A DNA stretch of 64,000 nucleotides from Nocardioides currus (lineage in GTDB: Bacteria; Actinomycetota; Actinomycetes; Propionibacteriales; Nocardioidaceae), in assembly GCF_003057875.1 (NCBI RefSeq), contig NZ_PYXZ01000001.1, positions 558,001 through 622,000 of the forward strand. The letters run 5' to 3'. The position numbers and the translations under genes are program-made. Below are positions 30,299-39,284 of the stretch, piece after piece. Below the pieces are notes generated by a model, which saw only the letters and a program-made list of their open reading frames with translations, did not search any database and was not told where the DNA came from. Each line of letters begins with the position of its first letter. Within the stretch, counting starts at the first letter, position 1.

Positions 30299-30310
30299 CC
30301 TGGGATCATG

Positions 30311-30649
30311 TCAGCCGAGCGAGCCGATGCCACTGCGGTAGTCGGTCGCGTAGGTCAGCACGACGCGCCCGTCGCCGGGCGGCAGGATGAGTGACGCCGT
30401 CTGCGCGATGTAGGCGCCCTCGAGGTGCACGCTGACGTGGACGTTGCGATCGGCCGGGATCTCCCACGACACCGAGCCCCACACGACGACGTACTGACGC
30501 CCGTCGATGCTGGCGATCGGGCGGTACTTCGCGCGCACCGGTGCGTTGCCGGTGGTGAGGTCGACGGTGAGGAGCCGGCGAGGCCCGCTGTGCGCCTCGA
30601 CGTAGGGGATGACGCCGGGCGTGGTGGCGAGCTCTGATGCTGTCGTCAT
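30311..30649 (-). CDS. hypothetical protein
   Basis: A 112-residue soluble protein I do not recognise. Its predicted secondary structure alternates beta strands (YVVVWGSVSWEIP, VHVSVHLEGAYIAQTASLIL), suggesting a small beta-sandwich. The ATG at 30649 (MTTASEL) is preferred to the GTG nine codons upstream. Its 5' end faces the membrane/lipobox gene across 41 nt, so the two may share a control region. It ends 12 nt before the antiporter gene start and could be co-transcribed with it. Confidence 0.6.
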   Translation of the reverse strand: MTTASELATTPGVIPYVEAHSGPRRLLTVDLTTGNAPVRAKYRPIASIDGRQYVVVWGSVSWEIPADRNVHVSVHLEGAYIAQTASLILPPGDGRVVLTYATDYRSGIGSLG

Positions 30650-30677
30650 GGGTGCCACCCTGCCCGAGGGCGCCATG

Positions 30678-30683
30678 GATAAT
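30678..30683 (+). promoter_or_regulatory. -10 box of leaderless membrane-protein gene
   Basis: GATAAT, one base from the TATAAT consensus, ends 7 nt before the GTG at 30691. Confidence 0.5.
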
Positions 30684-30690
30684 CCTTCGG

Positions 30691-32304
30691 GTGCGGGTCC
30701 TCGGGGTGGTGGTCAGGTCGGTCCTGGCCCTCCTCACCCTCGTCGGCCTGCTGCTCGCCGCGGCCGGCGCGCTCGTCGCCGGGGTCGTGGGCTCCGACGA
30801 CACGGTCTTCAACCGCCCCTCCGCGCTCGGCGCCGACGGCCGGCCGATCCTGACCGCGCCCGACCTGCTCGCCTACGACGGAGTCACGGTCACGCTGCGT
30901 GCCTCGGCCCCGGGCGGGGTCTTCATCGGCACGGCGCACCCGGTCGACGTCGCGGACTTCGTCGGCGACTCGTCACGGATCCGGCTGACGGACGTGACCC
31001 GCACCGGGGTCGGGTCGGAGGACGCCGGCGCGGGCGAGTCGGTCGACCCGGCACGGGCCGACTTCTGGACCGCGTCCATGACGGGGTCGTCGACCGAGGA
31101 GCTGACGCTCGACCGCGGCGCCTCGGCCGCCCAGTGGGTGATCGCGCCGCTGACCGGCGCCGGTCCGACCACGGTGTCCTTCGGCGTCACCGTGCCCGGG
31201 TTGTACGTCGCTGCGCTGGTGGTCTTCGGGGTCGGGACCGTCCTGCTGCTCGCCGGCGTCGAGCTGCTGCTGCGTCGACGCCGCCGTGGGCCGGGCCCGC
31301 CGACCGCGGCCGATCGCATCGCGGCGTACGTCCCGCCGTCGACCCCGACCCCCGGTCCGTCCCGCGGCAGGCACGCCGCGCTCTCGGTCGTGCTGACCCT
31401 GTCCCTGGCCGTCTCCTTGGCCGGGTGCGCGCCCGACGACCTGCTGCCCACCCGCCGCCAGTCGTCGGAGCTCGCCACCACCAAGGTCGCGCTGACCCGC
31501 GCCGACCTGCCCGCCCTCCTCGAGTCGTACGACGCCCGCCTCCGCGCCGCGATCAAGGCCGCCCGTCCGCCGAGGTACGCCACGACGAAGTGGCGTCTCG
31601 CCGATCGCGGGCCCGCGCTGGAGAGCGACCTCTTCGGCACCCGGGTCGGGCGGCTGACGAAGCTCGGTCGGCGCACCCCGCCGACCCACGACGGGGTCGA
31701 GGCGTTCTCCGCGCGCTTCGACTCCTACCCGATGTGGTCGTTGGCGGCCTCGCGGGTGGGGCGCGACACCCGCGTCGACCTCTTCACCAAGGCGGCGGTC
31801 GAGGCGCCGTGGCTCCGTCAGGGCGGCAGCGTCGTGTCGCGCGACCTGCCGCGACCCGGCACCCCCCGGTCGCTGCCCGGCAACAACGACGCGGCGGCGG
31901 CGACGGCGGCCTGGCGCGACTTCCTCCGCACCGGCGAGGAGGACGACCGGCTCGAGGTCGACCGCGACTCCCGGGCCTGGCGGGACAACGTCGCCGACCT
32001 CGGGAGCCGGGCGATGTTCCGCGGCTACGACGTGACGGTGCGACCGGACGGGTTGTCGCGGGTCGTGCGGGTGGCGGACGGCTCCCTCGCGATCGTGGCG
32101 CTGCGGGTGACGACCCGGCTCGACGGGCGGCCCGACCTGCGGGTGGTGTGGGCGCCGCCGTACGGGAAGTACCGCCCGGGCAAGGACGGGGTGCTGTCAT
32201 TCGCCGACGTCGCCGTCGGGATCATCCACCTGCCGTCGAAGGGGACGCCGACGCTGCTCGGCTCGACCTTCAGCGAGGTCGCGGTCAGGCCCGGAGCGCC
32301 CTGA
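30691..32304 (+). CDS. membrane protein with internal lipobox-like segment
   Basis: A 537-residue protein of unknown function with an odd layout. A transmembrane helix at about 5-33 leads to an exported domain (34-167), a second helix at 168-195 returns to the cytoplasm (RRRRRG), and after a short proline-rich loop a third hydrophobic stretch (229-246) ends in L-A-G-C246, a lipobox. The remaining ~290 residues look exported and beta-rich. It could be a fusion of a two-helix membrane protein with a lipoprotein, or two genes with a missed internal start; no convincing start was found before residue 229. GTG 30691 follows a GATAAT box. Its last 20 bp overlap menD convergently. Confidence 0.7.
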   Translation: MRVLGVVVRSVLALLTLVGLLLAAAGALVAGVVGSDDTVFNRPSALGADGRPILTAPDLLAYDGVTVTLRASAPGGVFIGTAHPVDVADFVGDSSRIRLTDVTRTGVGSEDAGAGESVDPARADFWTASMTGSSTEELTLDRGASAAQWVIAPLTGAGPTTVSFGVTVPGLYVAALVVFGVGTVLLLAGVELLLRRRRRGPGPPTAADRIAAYVPPSTPTPGPSRGRHAALSVVLTLSLAVSLAGCAPDDLLPTRRQSSELATTKVALTRADLPALLESYDARLRAAIKAARPPRYATTKWRLADRGPALESDLFGTRVGRLTKLGRRTPPTHDGVEAFSARFDSYPMWSLAASRVGRDTRVDLFTKAAVEAPWLRQGGSVVSRDLPRPGTPRSLPGNNDAAAATAAWRDFLRTGEEDDRLEVDRDSRAWRDNVADLGSRAMFRGYDVTVRPDGLSRVVRVADGSLAIVALRVTTRLDGRPDLRVVWAPPYGKYRPGKDGVLSFADVAVGIIHLPSKGTPTLLGSTFSEVAVRPGAP

Positions 32305-33853
32305 TCCGCTGGTCCAGGTCGCGGCGGTTGTCACGCCGCACGACCGCCTCGACCACCTCGATCCCGCCGTTGGGCGAGGCCAGCGCCTGCTCGAGCTCGG
32401 GCAGGCTCGAGACGCGCAGGTGCGGCGTGCGGGTGGCGGCGCACAGGCTGGCGACGTCGACGCCGTGCGGGGTGCCGAAGAGCGTGTCGTAGCGGTCGGC
32501 GACCTCCGGGGCGCCCTGCTCGAGCATCGCGAAGATCGAGCCACCGTCGTCGTTGGTGACCACGATCGTCAGGTCGGGGCGCTCCTCGCGCGGGCCGAGG
32601 ACCAGGCCGGTCATGTCGTGCAGGAAGGTGACGTCGCCCATCAGCGCGAGCGCGCGGCTGCTGTGCGGGCGACCGAGCGCGGCCCCGATCGCGCTCGACA
32701 CCGTGCCGTCGATGCCGGCGAGGCCGCGGTTGGCGACCACCTTGCGCCGACCGCCGACCTCGTAGCGCGGCACCATCAGGTCGAGGTCGCGGATCGGGCT
32801 CGAGGCGCCGACGAAGAGGAGCCCGTCGCGCGGAAGCGCACGGCTCACCGCACCCGCAACGTCGTACGGCGTGAGCTCCCCCTCGCCCCGCAGCAGCTCG
32901 TCGAGCTGCCGTGCCACCGACCGGTCGGCCGCGAGCCAGGCGTCGAACCAGGCGGTGTCGCTCGACTCCGACGTCGTCGCGCGGGCGACGGCGTGGTCCA
33001 CCGGGAACGGCCGGTCGCGCCACAGGCCGTCGCCCTCGACGTCCCACACCTCCACGTCGGGGCGGGCGAGGAGACGGGAGACCGGGCGGGACAGCGTGGG
33101 GTGCCCGGCGACGACGACCCGCTCGACCTGCGCGCCGAGATCACCCTCCAGCAGCAGGCGGTAGGTGCGGATGGCGTGGGTGCCGGTGCGGGAGCCGCTC
33201 GTGGGCTCGGCGAGCAGGGGCCACTGCCCGCGCTCGGCCAGCACCCGCGCGGGCGGGCCGGCGTCGTCGCCGGCGACGACGACGGTGCGGGGACCGTGCG
33301 GGACGTCGGTCTCCTCGTGCCACGACCTCGGCCCGCTGCCGACCATCACCTGCGGCACCTGCCAGCGGTCGCGCGGCACCAGCGGGTCGTCGAGCTGGAC
33401 GTTGAGGTGCGCCGGGCGGGCGAGGTCGAGGGGCGGGAGGTGGTCGAGGTCGGCGATGTCGGTGAACGGCAGCCGCGGCAGGATCCCGGCCTGGTCGGTG
33501 GTCTGGCTGGCGCTGGTGCCGCGCAGCCGCAGCGGCCGGTCGGCGGTGACGAACACGACGGCCAGCCCGGCGTGCCAGGCCTCCAGGGCCGCGGGGTGCA
33601 GGTTGGCGACGGCGGTGCCCGACGTGCAGACCACGGCCGCGGGGCGGCCCGCCTTCGCCAGTCCGAGGGCGAGGAACCCGGCCGTGCGCTCGTCGATGCG
33701 CGTGTGCAGCCGGAGGAGGCCTGCCTCGGCCGCGTCGTGGGCCGCGAAGGCCAGCGGGGCGTTGCGGGAGCCGGGGGCGAGCACGACCTCGGCCACCCCG
33801 TTGCGCACCAGGTGCGCGACGACCCCGCGCGCCAGGTCGGTCGAGTCGGTCAC
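32285..33853 (-). CDS. menD: MenD (SEPHCHC synthase)
   Basis: Thiamine-diphosphate enzyme that joins isochorismate with 2-oxoglutarate in menaquinone synthesis. The 522-residue protein has the N-terminal signature APGSRNAPLAFAA and the C-terminal ThDP-binding region GDVTFLHDMTGL followed by NDDGGSIF. The GTG at 33853 overlaps the menC stop by 4 nt. It is the last gene of menE-menC-menD and overlaps the convergent membrane gene by 20 bp. Confidence 0.95.
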   Translation of the reverse strand: MTDSTDLARGVVAHLVRNGVAEVVLAPGSRNAPLAFAAHDAAEAGLLRLHTRIDERTAGFLALGLAKAGRPAAVVCTSGTAVANLHPAALEAWHAGLAVVFVTADRPLRLRGTSASQTTDQAGILPRLPFTDIADLDHLPPLDLARPAHLNVQLDDPLVPRDRWQVPQVMVGSGPRSWHEETDVPHGPRTVVVAGDDAGPPARVLAERGQWPLLAEPTSGSRTGTHAIRTYRLLLEGDLGAQVERVVVAGHPTLSRPVSRLLARPDVEVWDVEGDGLWRDRPFPVDHAVARATTSESSDTAWFDAWLAADRSVARQLDELLRGEGELTPYDVAGAVSRALPRDGLLFVGASSPIRDLDLMVPRYEVGGRRKVVANRGLAGIDGTVSSAIGAALGRPHSSRALALMGDVTFLHDMTGLVLGPREERPDLTIVVTNDDGGSIFAMLEQGAPEVADRYDTLFGTPHGVDVASLCAATRTPHLRVSSLPELEQALASPNGGIEVVEAVVRRDNRRDLDQRIRALRA

Positions 33854-34815
33854 GAACGCTGATCCTGCCGTACGGCGCTGAGCCGGCGCTCCCAGTGCTC
33901 GACCCGGTCGGGTGGTGCCGCCAGGCGTGCGAGCGCCTCGTCGGACAGCGCGACCGGCCGGACCGGCAGGAACCCGCCGACGGGCAGCAGCGGGTCGACG
34001 GCGACGTCGTCGGTGAGCAGCTGGACCGTGGCGAGACCGCACGCGTGCTCGAGCGAGGGCAGCGCGGCCGCCAGCGCGACCCCGGCGGCGATCCCCACGC
34101 TGGACTCGACGGCGCTGGACACCACGACGGGCAGCCCGATGTCCTCCGCGATCCGCACGCACGCCCGCACCCCGCCGAGCGGCTGCACCTTGAGCACCGC
34201 GATGTCGGCGGCCTCGAGGTCGCGCACGCGGTAGGGGTCCTCGGCCCGCCGGATCGACTCGTCCGCGGCGATCGGGACGTCGACCCGTCGGCGCACGACC
34301 GCGAGGTCCTCGACCTCCGCACAGGGCTGCTCGACGTACTCCAGCCCGCCAGCGGCGCGCTCGAGCAGGGTGATCGCGTGGACGGCGTCGTCGACGTCCC
34401 AGCCGCCGTTGGCGTCGATCCGCACGAGGCCGGCGTGGCCGATCGCGTCGCGCACCGCCTCGAGCCGGGCGACGTCGTCGGCCAGCGTCTGGCCGCGCTC
34501 GGCGACCTTCACCTTCGCGGTGGCGCAGCCGCCGGCCAGCACGATCCGGTGCGCCTCGTCGGGGCTGCAGGCGGGGACCGTGACGTTGACCGGGACCCGG
34601 TCGCGCACGGGGTCGGGCCAGTCGCCCGTGGCCGCCTCCTCCGCGCAGCGCAGCCAGGGGCGCGCGACGTCGTCGTCGTACTCCAGGAACGGCGACCACT
34701 CGCCCCAGCCGTGCTCGCCGCGGATCAGCACACCCTCGCGGACGGTGATCCCGCGGAACCGGGTGCGCAGGGGGATCGAGAAGACGTGCCTCACGCCAGC
34801 CATCACGCCTGCCAT
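33850..34815 (-). CDS. menC: o-succinylbenzoate synthase
   Basis: Enolase-superfamily dehydratase of the menaquinone pathway, 321 residues. Active-site residues can be placed: K101/K103 (KVK), metal ligands D134, E162 and D185, and K209 (VLKVQPLGG). The start region repeats MAGVMAGV; ATG codons at 34815 and 34803 are both plausible. 34815 is chosen because it shares a base with the menE stop (TGATG). Confidence 0.94.
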   Translation of the reverse strand: MAGVMAGVRHVFSIPLRTRFRGITVREGVLIRGEHGWGEWSPFLEYDDDVARPWLRCAEEAATGDWPDPVRDRVPVNVTVPACSPDEAHRIVLAGGCATAKVKVAERGQTLADDVARLEAVRDAIGHAGLVRIDANGGWDVDDAVHAITLLERAAGGLEYVEQPCAEVEDLAVVRRRVDVPIAADESIRRAEDPYRVRDLEAADIAVLKVQPLGGVRACVRIAEDIGLPVVVSSAVESSVGIAAGVALAAALPSLEHACGLATVQLLTDDVAVDPLLPVGGFLPVRPVALSDEALARLAAPPDRVEHWERRLSAVRQDQRS

Positions 34816-35816
34816 CACACCAGGCCCGCCAGCGCTTGGCGGTCGACCTTGCCGTTGGGGAGCAGCGGGAGCGTCTCGACGGCGACGACCTGCTGCGGTG
34901 CCCACGTGCGCGGCAGCTCCTCCGCGACCCAGTTGCGCAGCTTCTTGCGCGACAGGGTGGGGACGACGAACGCGACCACCCGGGCGCCCCACTCGTCGTC
35001 GGGCACCCCGAGCACCTCCACGGCGTGGACGTCGGGGTGCTCACGGATCCGGGCCGCGACCGCCGGGAGGGGCACCTTGACGCCGCCACTGATGACCACG
35101 TCGTCGATGCGGCCGAGCACGTGCAGGCGCCCGTCGTCGTCGATGCGTCCCGCGTCGGAGGTCCAGAACCTGCCGTCGACGAGGGTAATGGCGGTGAGGG
35201 CCGGGTCGTCGTCGTAGCCCTCGAAGATCGTCGGTCCGCCGATCCGTATGCGGCCGTCCTCTGCGAGGTCGAGCGTGACGCCGTCGAGCGGCTCCCCGTC
35301 GTAGACGCAGCCTCCGGCGGTCTCGGAGGCGCCGTACGTCGCCACGATCCGCAACCCCGCGTCCTCGGCGCGCCTCCTCAGTCCCGGGTCAAGCGGCCCG
35401 CCACCGAGGAGGATCGTGTGCAGGCGGCGCAGGGCCTCGACCTGGCTGCCGTCCTCGAGCAGGCGGTGCAGCTGGGTGGGGACGAGCGAGGTGAACCGGC
35501 CCTCCGTCGCGCCGGTGAAATCGAGGTCGGCGACCACCCGGGGATCGTGCCCGGCGAGCAGGGAGCGGGCGATGACCTGCACGCCCGCGACGTACGACGA
35601 CGGGACCGCCAGCAGCCACTGGCCGCGCTCCCCCAGCCGCCGCGCGCTCGCCTCGACGGAGGCGACGACCGCGTCGCGCGACAGCACCACCCGCTTGGGG
35701 CGGCCGCTGCTGCCGGACGTCTCGATCACCAGGTGCTGCGGATCGTCGGTCTCCAGCCAGGTGCGGAGCTGGGTGATCGCTGCGGCCGCGTCGTCGGAGG
35801 GGCTCAGGAGGCTCAC
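34815..35816 (-). CDS. menE: o-succinylbenzoate-CoA ligase
   Basis: Adenylate-forming enzyme that activates o-succinylbenzoate, 333 residues. The phosphate-binding loop ETSGSSGRPKR is near residue 33, YGASETAGG near 178, and the C-terminal LPNGKVDRQALAG holds the catalytic lysine. It is shorter than the ~490-residue Bacillus enzyme, a length common in actinobacteria. GTG 35816 is chosen because TACCGT sits 6 nt upstream. First gene of menE-menC-menD. Confidence 0.93.
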   Translation of the reverse strand: MSLLSPSDDAAAAITQLRTWLETDDPQHLVIETSGSSGRPKRVVLSRDAVVASVEASARRLGERGQWLLAVPSSYVAGVQVIARSLLAGHDPRVVADLDFTGATEGRFTSLVPTQLHRLLEDGSQVEALRRLHTILLGGGPLDPGLRRRAEDAGLRIVATYGASETAGGCVYDGEPLDGVTLDLAEDGRIRIGGPTIFEGYDDDPALTAITLVDGRFWTSDAGRIDDDGRLHVLGRIDDVVISGGVKVPLPAVAARIREHPDVHAVEVLGVPDDEWGARVVAFVVPTLSRKKLRNWVAEELPRTWAPQQVVAVETLPLLPNGKVDRQALAGLV

Positions 35817-35822
35817 CCCAGC

Positions 35823-35828
35823 ACGGTA
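35823..35828 (-). promoter_or_regulatory. -10 box of leaderless menE promoter
   Basis: TACCGT on the minus strand, 6 nt before GTG 35816. It faces the -10 box of the divergent VOC gene only 17 bp away. Confidence 0.5.
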
Positions 35829-35845
35829 GACCCGGGCGTGCGGGC

Positions 35846-35851
35846 TATGTT
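35846..35851 (+). promoter_or_regulatory. -10 box of leaderless VOC gene
   Basis: TATGTT, 6 nt before the ATG at 35858. It is divergent from the menE promoter. Confidence 0.5.
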
Positions 35852-35857
35852 CGCCGG

Positions 35858-36217
35858 ATGACGTTGCAATGGGAGCAGGTCCTCGTCCACGCCGTCGACC
35901 CGGCCGCCCTCGGCCAGTGGTGGGCCGACGCCCTCGGCTGGGTCGTCGTCTACACCTCCGACGACGAGTTCGAGATCCGCCCGGAGCCCGATCGGATGCC
36001 GGGGATCGACTTCGCTCGCATCGACGAGCCCAAGCAGGGCAAGAGCCGTCTGCACCTCGACTTCCGGCCTGACGACCACGACGCCGAGGTGGCGCGGCTG
36101 CTGGCCCACGGCGCCGTGCGGGTGGACATCGGCCAGGGCGACGGCACGCCGTGGACGGTGCTGGCCGACCCCGAGGGCAACGAGTTCTGCATCCTGGGCG
36201 AGAGCACGGCCGACTGA
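35858..36217 (+). CDS. VOC-family (glyoxalase-like) protein
   Basis: Small metal-enzyme-fold protein of 119 residues with paired beta-alpha-beta-beta-beta modules, close to the glyoxalase-like subgroup (WWADALGW at 21-28, LHLDFRPDDHDAEV in the middle, DPEGNEFCIL near the end). Substrate unknown; such proteins include dioxygenases, resistance proteins and binding proteins. The ATG at 35858 follows a TATGTT box. A luciferase-like gene follows after 17 nt and may be co-transcribed. Confidence 0.87.
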   Translation: MTLQWEQVLVHAVDPAALGQWWADALGWVVVYTSDDEFEIRPEPDRMPGIDFARIDEPKQGKSRLHLDFRPDDHDAEVARLLAHGAVRVDIGQGDGTPWTVLADPEGNEFCILGESTAD

Positions 36218-36234
36218 GGCGTGGGACGCACTCG

Positions 36235-37020
36235 ATGAGCACACGCCGTGGACTCTTCGTCGCCCCCTTCGACGCCTTGGCCGACCCCCGGGTGGTCGGC
36301 GACCTGGCTGCGTCGGCCGAGGCGGCCGGCTGGGACGGCTTCTTCGTCTGGGACCACCTGGCGTACGGCGACCGGGTGACCGCGATCGCCGACCCGTGGA
36401 CGTGCTGCGCCGCGATCGCGATGCGCACCGAACGGCTGCTGCTCGGACCGATGGTGACCCCGCTGCCCCGCCGCCGGCCGCAGGTGCTGGCCCGGCAGGC
36501 GGCCAGCCTCGCGGTGCTCTCCGGCGGGCGGTTCGTGCTCGGCCTCGGGATCGGCGACGACTGGGTGGGCGAGCTCAGCGGCTTCGGCGACGAGGCCGAC
36601 CCCAAGGTACGCGGCCGGATGCTCGACGAGGGGCTCGAGGTCCTCACCGGGCTGCTGCGCGGCGAGCCGGTCGACCACGTCGGCGAGCACTACACCGCGC
36701 GCGACGCGCGCTTCCGGCCGGCGCCGGCCGTGCCGATCTGGCTGGCCGGTCGCTTCGGCAACCGTGCGCCGATGCGCCGGGCCGCCACCCGGGACGGGTT
36801 CTTCGTGATCGGGCTCGACGGTCCCGACGACCTCGACGCGCTCACCGCGGACCTCGTCGCGCTCCGCCCCGCCCCCGGCTTCGACGTCGTGGTGGACCTC
36901 CGGCCCGAGCAGGACCCGGGCGAGTGGCTCGACCGGGGTGCCTCCTGGGTGCTGACCCGGATCGGTCCCTTCGACCTCGACCTCGACGCGGTGCGGTCCA
37001 TCGTCGAGGCAGGTCCCTGA
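36235..37020 (+). CDS. luciferase-like (F420/FMN) oxidoreductase
   Basis: TIM-barrel flavin-dependent oxidoreductase of the bacterial luciferase-like superfamily, 261 residues. Recognisable parts are GWDGFFVWDHL near residue 33, the VTPLPRRRPQVLARQAASL segment near 78-96, and GRFVLGLGIGDDW near 102-114. Many actinobacterial members use coenzyme F420, but the cofactor cannot be decided here. The ATG at 36235 follows a GGGACG stretch. Likely in one unit with the VOC gene. Confidence 0.88.
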   Translation: MSTRRGLFVAPFDALADPRVVGDLAASAEAAGWDGFFVWDHLAYGDRVTAIADPWTCCAAIAMRTERLLLGPMVTPLPRRRPQVLARQAASLAVLSGGRFVLGLGIGDDWVGELSGFGDEADPKVRGRMLDEGLEVLTGLLRGEPVDHVGEHYTARDARFRPAPAVPIWLAGRFGNRAPMRRAATRDGFFVIGLDGPDDLDALTADLVALRPAPGFDVVVDLRPEQDPGEWLDRGASWVLTRIGPFDLDLDAVRSIVEAGP

Positions 37021-37079
37021 CCGGGGCAAAGCTTTCCGCGGCGACGTATCAGGCCGGGTGTAGCCGCCTCCTAGCCGCC

Positions 37080-37322
37080 GTGACCACGTGCGAAGACGCC
37101 CATGCCGAGCGACTGATCAGCGCCCTCTTCCAGGTCGACCGTGCGACCTCCGAGGGCGACGTGGGGGCGGCCCACGCCGCGCTGGGGCGAGCCGTGCGCG
37201 ACCTCCACGGGGTCGGGGTGCCGTTGGACCGGGTCGCCCAGATCAGCGGGTTGTCCCACGCCGAGCTGAGTCACTTCCTCACGAGTCGGCCGACGCCTCC
37301 GCACCCACGCGGTCCGGCATGA
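37080..37322 (+). CDS. small helix-turn-helix-like protein
   Basis: An 80-residue protein with an N-terminal helical part (about 5-40) and a C-terminal segment, [21 protein letters not shown] (about 47-67), that looks like a helix-turn-helix with RVAQISGLS as the first helix and turn. No family is recognised. It starts at GTG 37080, 59 nt past the luciferase-like gene, and its last 44 bp overlap the convergent MFS gene. It could be a small regulator, but that is inferred only from the motif. Confidence 0.5.
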   Translation: MTTCEDAHAERLISALFQVDRATSEGDVGAAHAALGRAVRDLHGVGVPLDRVAQISGLSHAELSHFLTSRPTPPHPRGPA

Positions 37323-38733
37323 GCAGGCCCGACAGCACCAGCGCCAGGGCCGCGACCGCGGAGCACACGAACACGGCGTGGATCGCCGGGGCCAGGACGC
37401 CCGCGGACAGCTGCTCGAGGGCCACCGTGGAGCCGGACGAGGTCCCGCCGGCGACGCGGCTGTTGACGATGGCGCCGAACACCGCGACCCCCACCGCGCT
37501 GCCGATCGAGCGGGCGAACATGTTCGTGCCGGTGGCGACGCCGCGATGCTCCCAGCCGACGGAGGACTGCGCGACGATGACCCCGGGGCTGGCGACGTAC
37601 CCGAACCCGACGCCCATCACGAAGCACGGAAGGGCCAGCTGCCACAGGGCGCTGTCCTCGCTGACGAGCAGCAGCAGCGCCGCGCCGGCGATCACGAACA
37701 TCGCGCCCATCAGGACGGTACGGCGGAAGCCCATGCCCAGGTAGAAGCGGCCGCTCGTCGCCGCCGCGATCGGCCAGCCGATGGTCATCGCGGCCAGCGC
37801 CAGCCCGGCCACGAGGGCGCCGTGGCCGAGGACGGCCTGGGCGTAGAGCGGGACGTAGGACGTCAGCCCGAGCATCAGGACCCCGACGACGAAGGCGCCG
37901 GAGTTGGCGGCGTTGAGCACGCGACGCCGGAAGATCCAGAGCGGGAGCACGGGCTCGGCCGTGCGCGCCTCGACCGCCACGAAGGCGGCGACCAGCGCGA
38001 CGGCCGCGGCGAGGATCGCCACACTCGGGCCCGAGCTCCACTCCCAGCGCACGCCGCCCTCCAGCAGCCCGAGGAGCAGCAGCGAGCCGCCCGCCGCGAG
38101 CAGCACCGCACCCGCGTAGTCGATGGCGTGCGAGCGTCGCTCGACCTTCTCCTCGAACCGGCGCCACAGCACCCAGCCCGCGGCGATGCCCAGGGGCAGG
38201 TTGACGAAGAAGATCCAGCGCCAGCTGAGGTAGTCGGCGAAGACGCCGCCGAGGGTCGGTCCGACGACGGAGGCGATCGCCCAGACGCTGGCGATGTAGC
38301 CCTGCACCTTGGCGCGCTCCTCGAGGGAGTAGACGTCGCCGACGATCGTCATGCCCATCGGCTGCACGGCGCCGGCACCGAGGCCCTGCACGAGGCGGAA
38401 GACGATGAGGGCGGGCATGCTCCACGCGATGCCGCACAGCAGCGACCCGAGGACGAAGAGCCCGATGCCGGTCAGCATCACCGGCTTGCGCCCGTAGAGG
38501 TCGGCGAGCTTGCCGTAGATCGGCACCGACACGGCCTGCGCCAGCAGGTAGATCGAGAACAGCCAGGGGAAGGAGGTGAACCCGCCCAGGTCGTCGACCA
38601 CGGCCGGGACAGCCGTGGCCAGGATCGTCGCGTCGATCGCGACCAGCCCGATGCTGAGCATGACCGCCAGGAGCAGGGGTCCACGCTCGCTGCGGAGGCC
38701 GACGCTGGCACGGGTGATCTCGGGAGCACTCAC
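37279..38733 (-). CDS. MFS drug transporter, DHA2 type
   Basis: Fourteen-helix drug/proton antiporter of the EmrB/QacA type, 484 residues. Motif A-like [12 protein letters not shown] lies near 70, and the family's motif C region near 150 is present. The GTG at 38733 ([10 protein letters not shown]) precedes the first helix; the upstream extension is not protein-like. It is the last gene of a minus-strand set with another MFS pump, a MarR repressor and a VOC protein, which suggests efflux plus resistance. Substrate unknown. Confidence 0.88.
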   Translation of the reverse strand: MSAPEITRASVGLRSERGPLLLAVMLSIGLVAIDATILATAVPAVVDDLGGFTSFPWLFSIYLLAQAVSVPIYGKLADLYGRKPVMLTGIGLFVLGSLLCGIAWSMPALIVFRLVQGLGAGAVQPMGMTIVGDVYSLEERAKVQGYIASVWAIASVVGPTLGGVFADYLSWRWIFFVNLPLGIAAGWVLWRRFEEKVERRSHAIDYAGAVLLAAGGSLLLLGLLEGGVRWEWSSGPSVAILAAAVALVAAFVAVEARTAEPVLPLWIFRRRVLNAANSGAFVVGVLMLGLTSYVPLYAQAVLGHGALVAGLALAAMTIGWPIAAATSGRFYLGMGFRRTVLMGAMFVIAGAALLLLVSEDSALWQLALPCFVMGVGFGYVASPGVIVAQSSVGWEHRGVATGTNMFARSIGSAVGVAVFGAIVNSRVAGGTSSGSTVALEQLSAGVLAPAIHAVFVCSAVAALALVLSGLLMPDRVGAEASADS

Positions 38734-38776
38734 GAGTCCCCCAACCGAGGTCGACGACGAGGTGTTCCCCGGGGAC

Positions 38777-39217
38777 TCAGCCGAGCTGCTCGAACAACGA
38801 CACCACGATCCCCTCGGGCCCGCGGACGTAGGCCATCCGGACGCTGTCCTCGTACGCCCCGACACCTCCCACGAGTCCGTAGCCGTCTCCGGCCACCGCG
38901 GCCAGCGCCGCGTCGAGGTCACCGACCTCGAACGAGACGTTGCGCAGACCCACCTCGTTGGCCAGCGCGGCGGGCGACCCGGCCACGTGGTCGGGGGTCA
39001 CGAAGCTCGAGAGCTCGAGGCGGCACCCGTCGTCGGGCGGGCGGAGCATGACGATGCGGCAGTGGGCGCCCGGGATCGCGCAGACGGTCTCCACGAACTC
39101 GCCCGCCACCTCCCCGGTGCCCTCGACCTCGAGGCCCAGGCGGACGAAGAAGTCCGTGGCCGCCTCGAGGTCGGAGACGGTGATGCCGATGTGGTCGAAG
39201 CGTCGTACGTGCGTCAT
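38777..39217 (-). CDS. VOC-family protein in efflux unit
   Basis: Glyoxalase/bleomycin-resistance-fold protein of 146 residues. It begins with the typical [24 protein letters not shown] and ends with [17 protein letters not shown]11 and E141 are candidate metal ligands. ATG 39217 is preferred to GTG 39226. It lies between a MarR gene and an MFS pump on the same strand. It might modify or bind the compound the pumps export, which is inference from the neighbourhood. Confidence 0.85.
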   Translation of the reverse strand: MTHVRRFDHIGITVSDLEAATDFFVRLGLEVEGTGEVAGEFVETVCAIPGAHCRIVMLRPPDDGCRLELSSFVTPDHVAGSPAALANEVGLRNVSFEVGDLDAALAAVAGDGYGLVGGVGAYEDSVRMAYVRGPEGIVVSLFEQLG

Positions 39218-39284
39218 GGGAGCCACCCTTCGTCGATCGTGTGCCGGTCATGAGTGGGACGGAGCCAGCCCGCCGGTCTCGACA

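Noticed and set aside
37071..37304. Minus-strand 77-codon frame opposite the small HTH-like gene
   Set aside because: The translation lacks protein-like features, while the plus-strand frame has a plausible helix-turn-helix.
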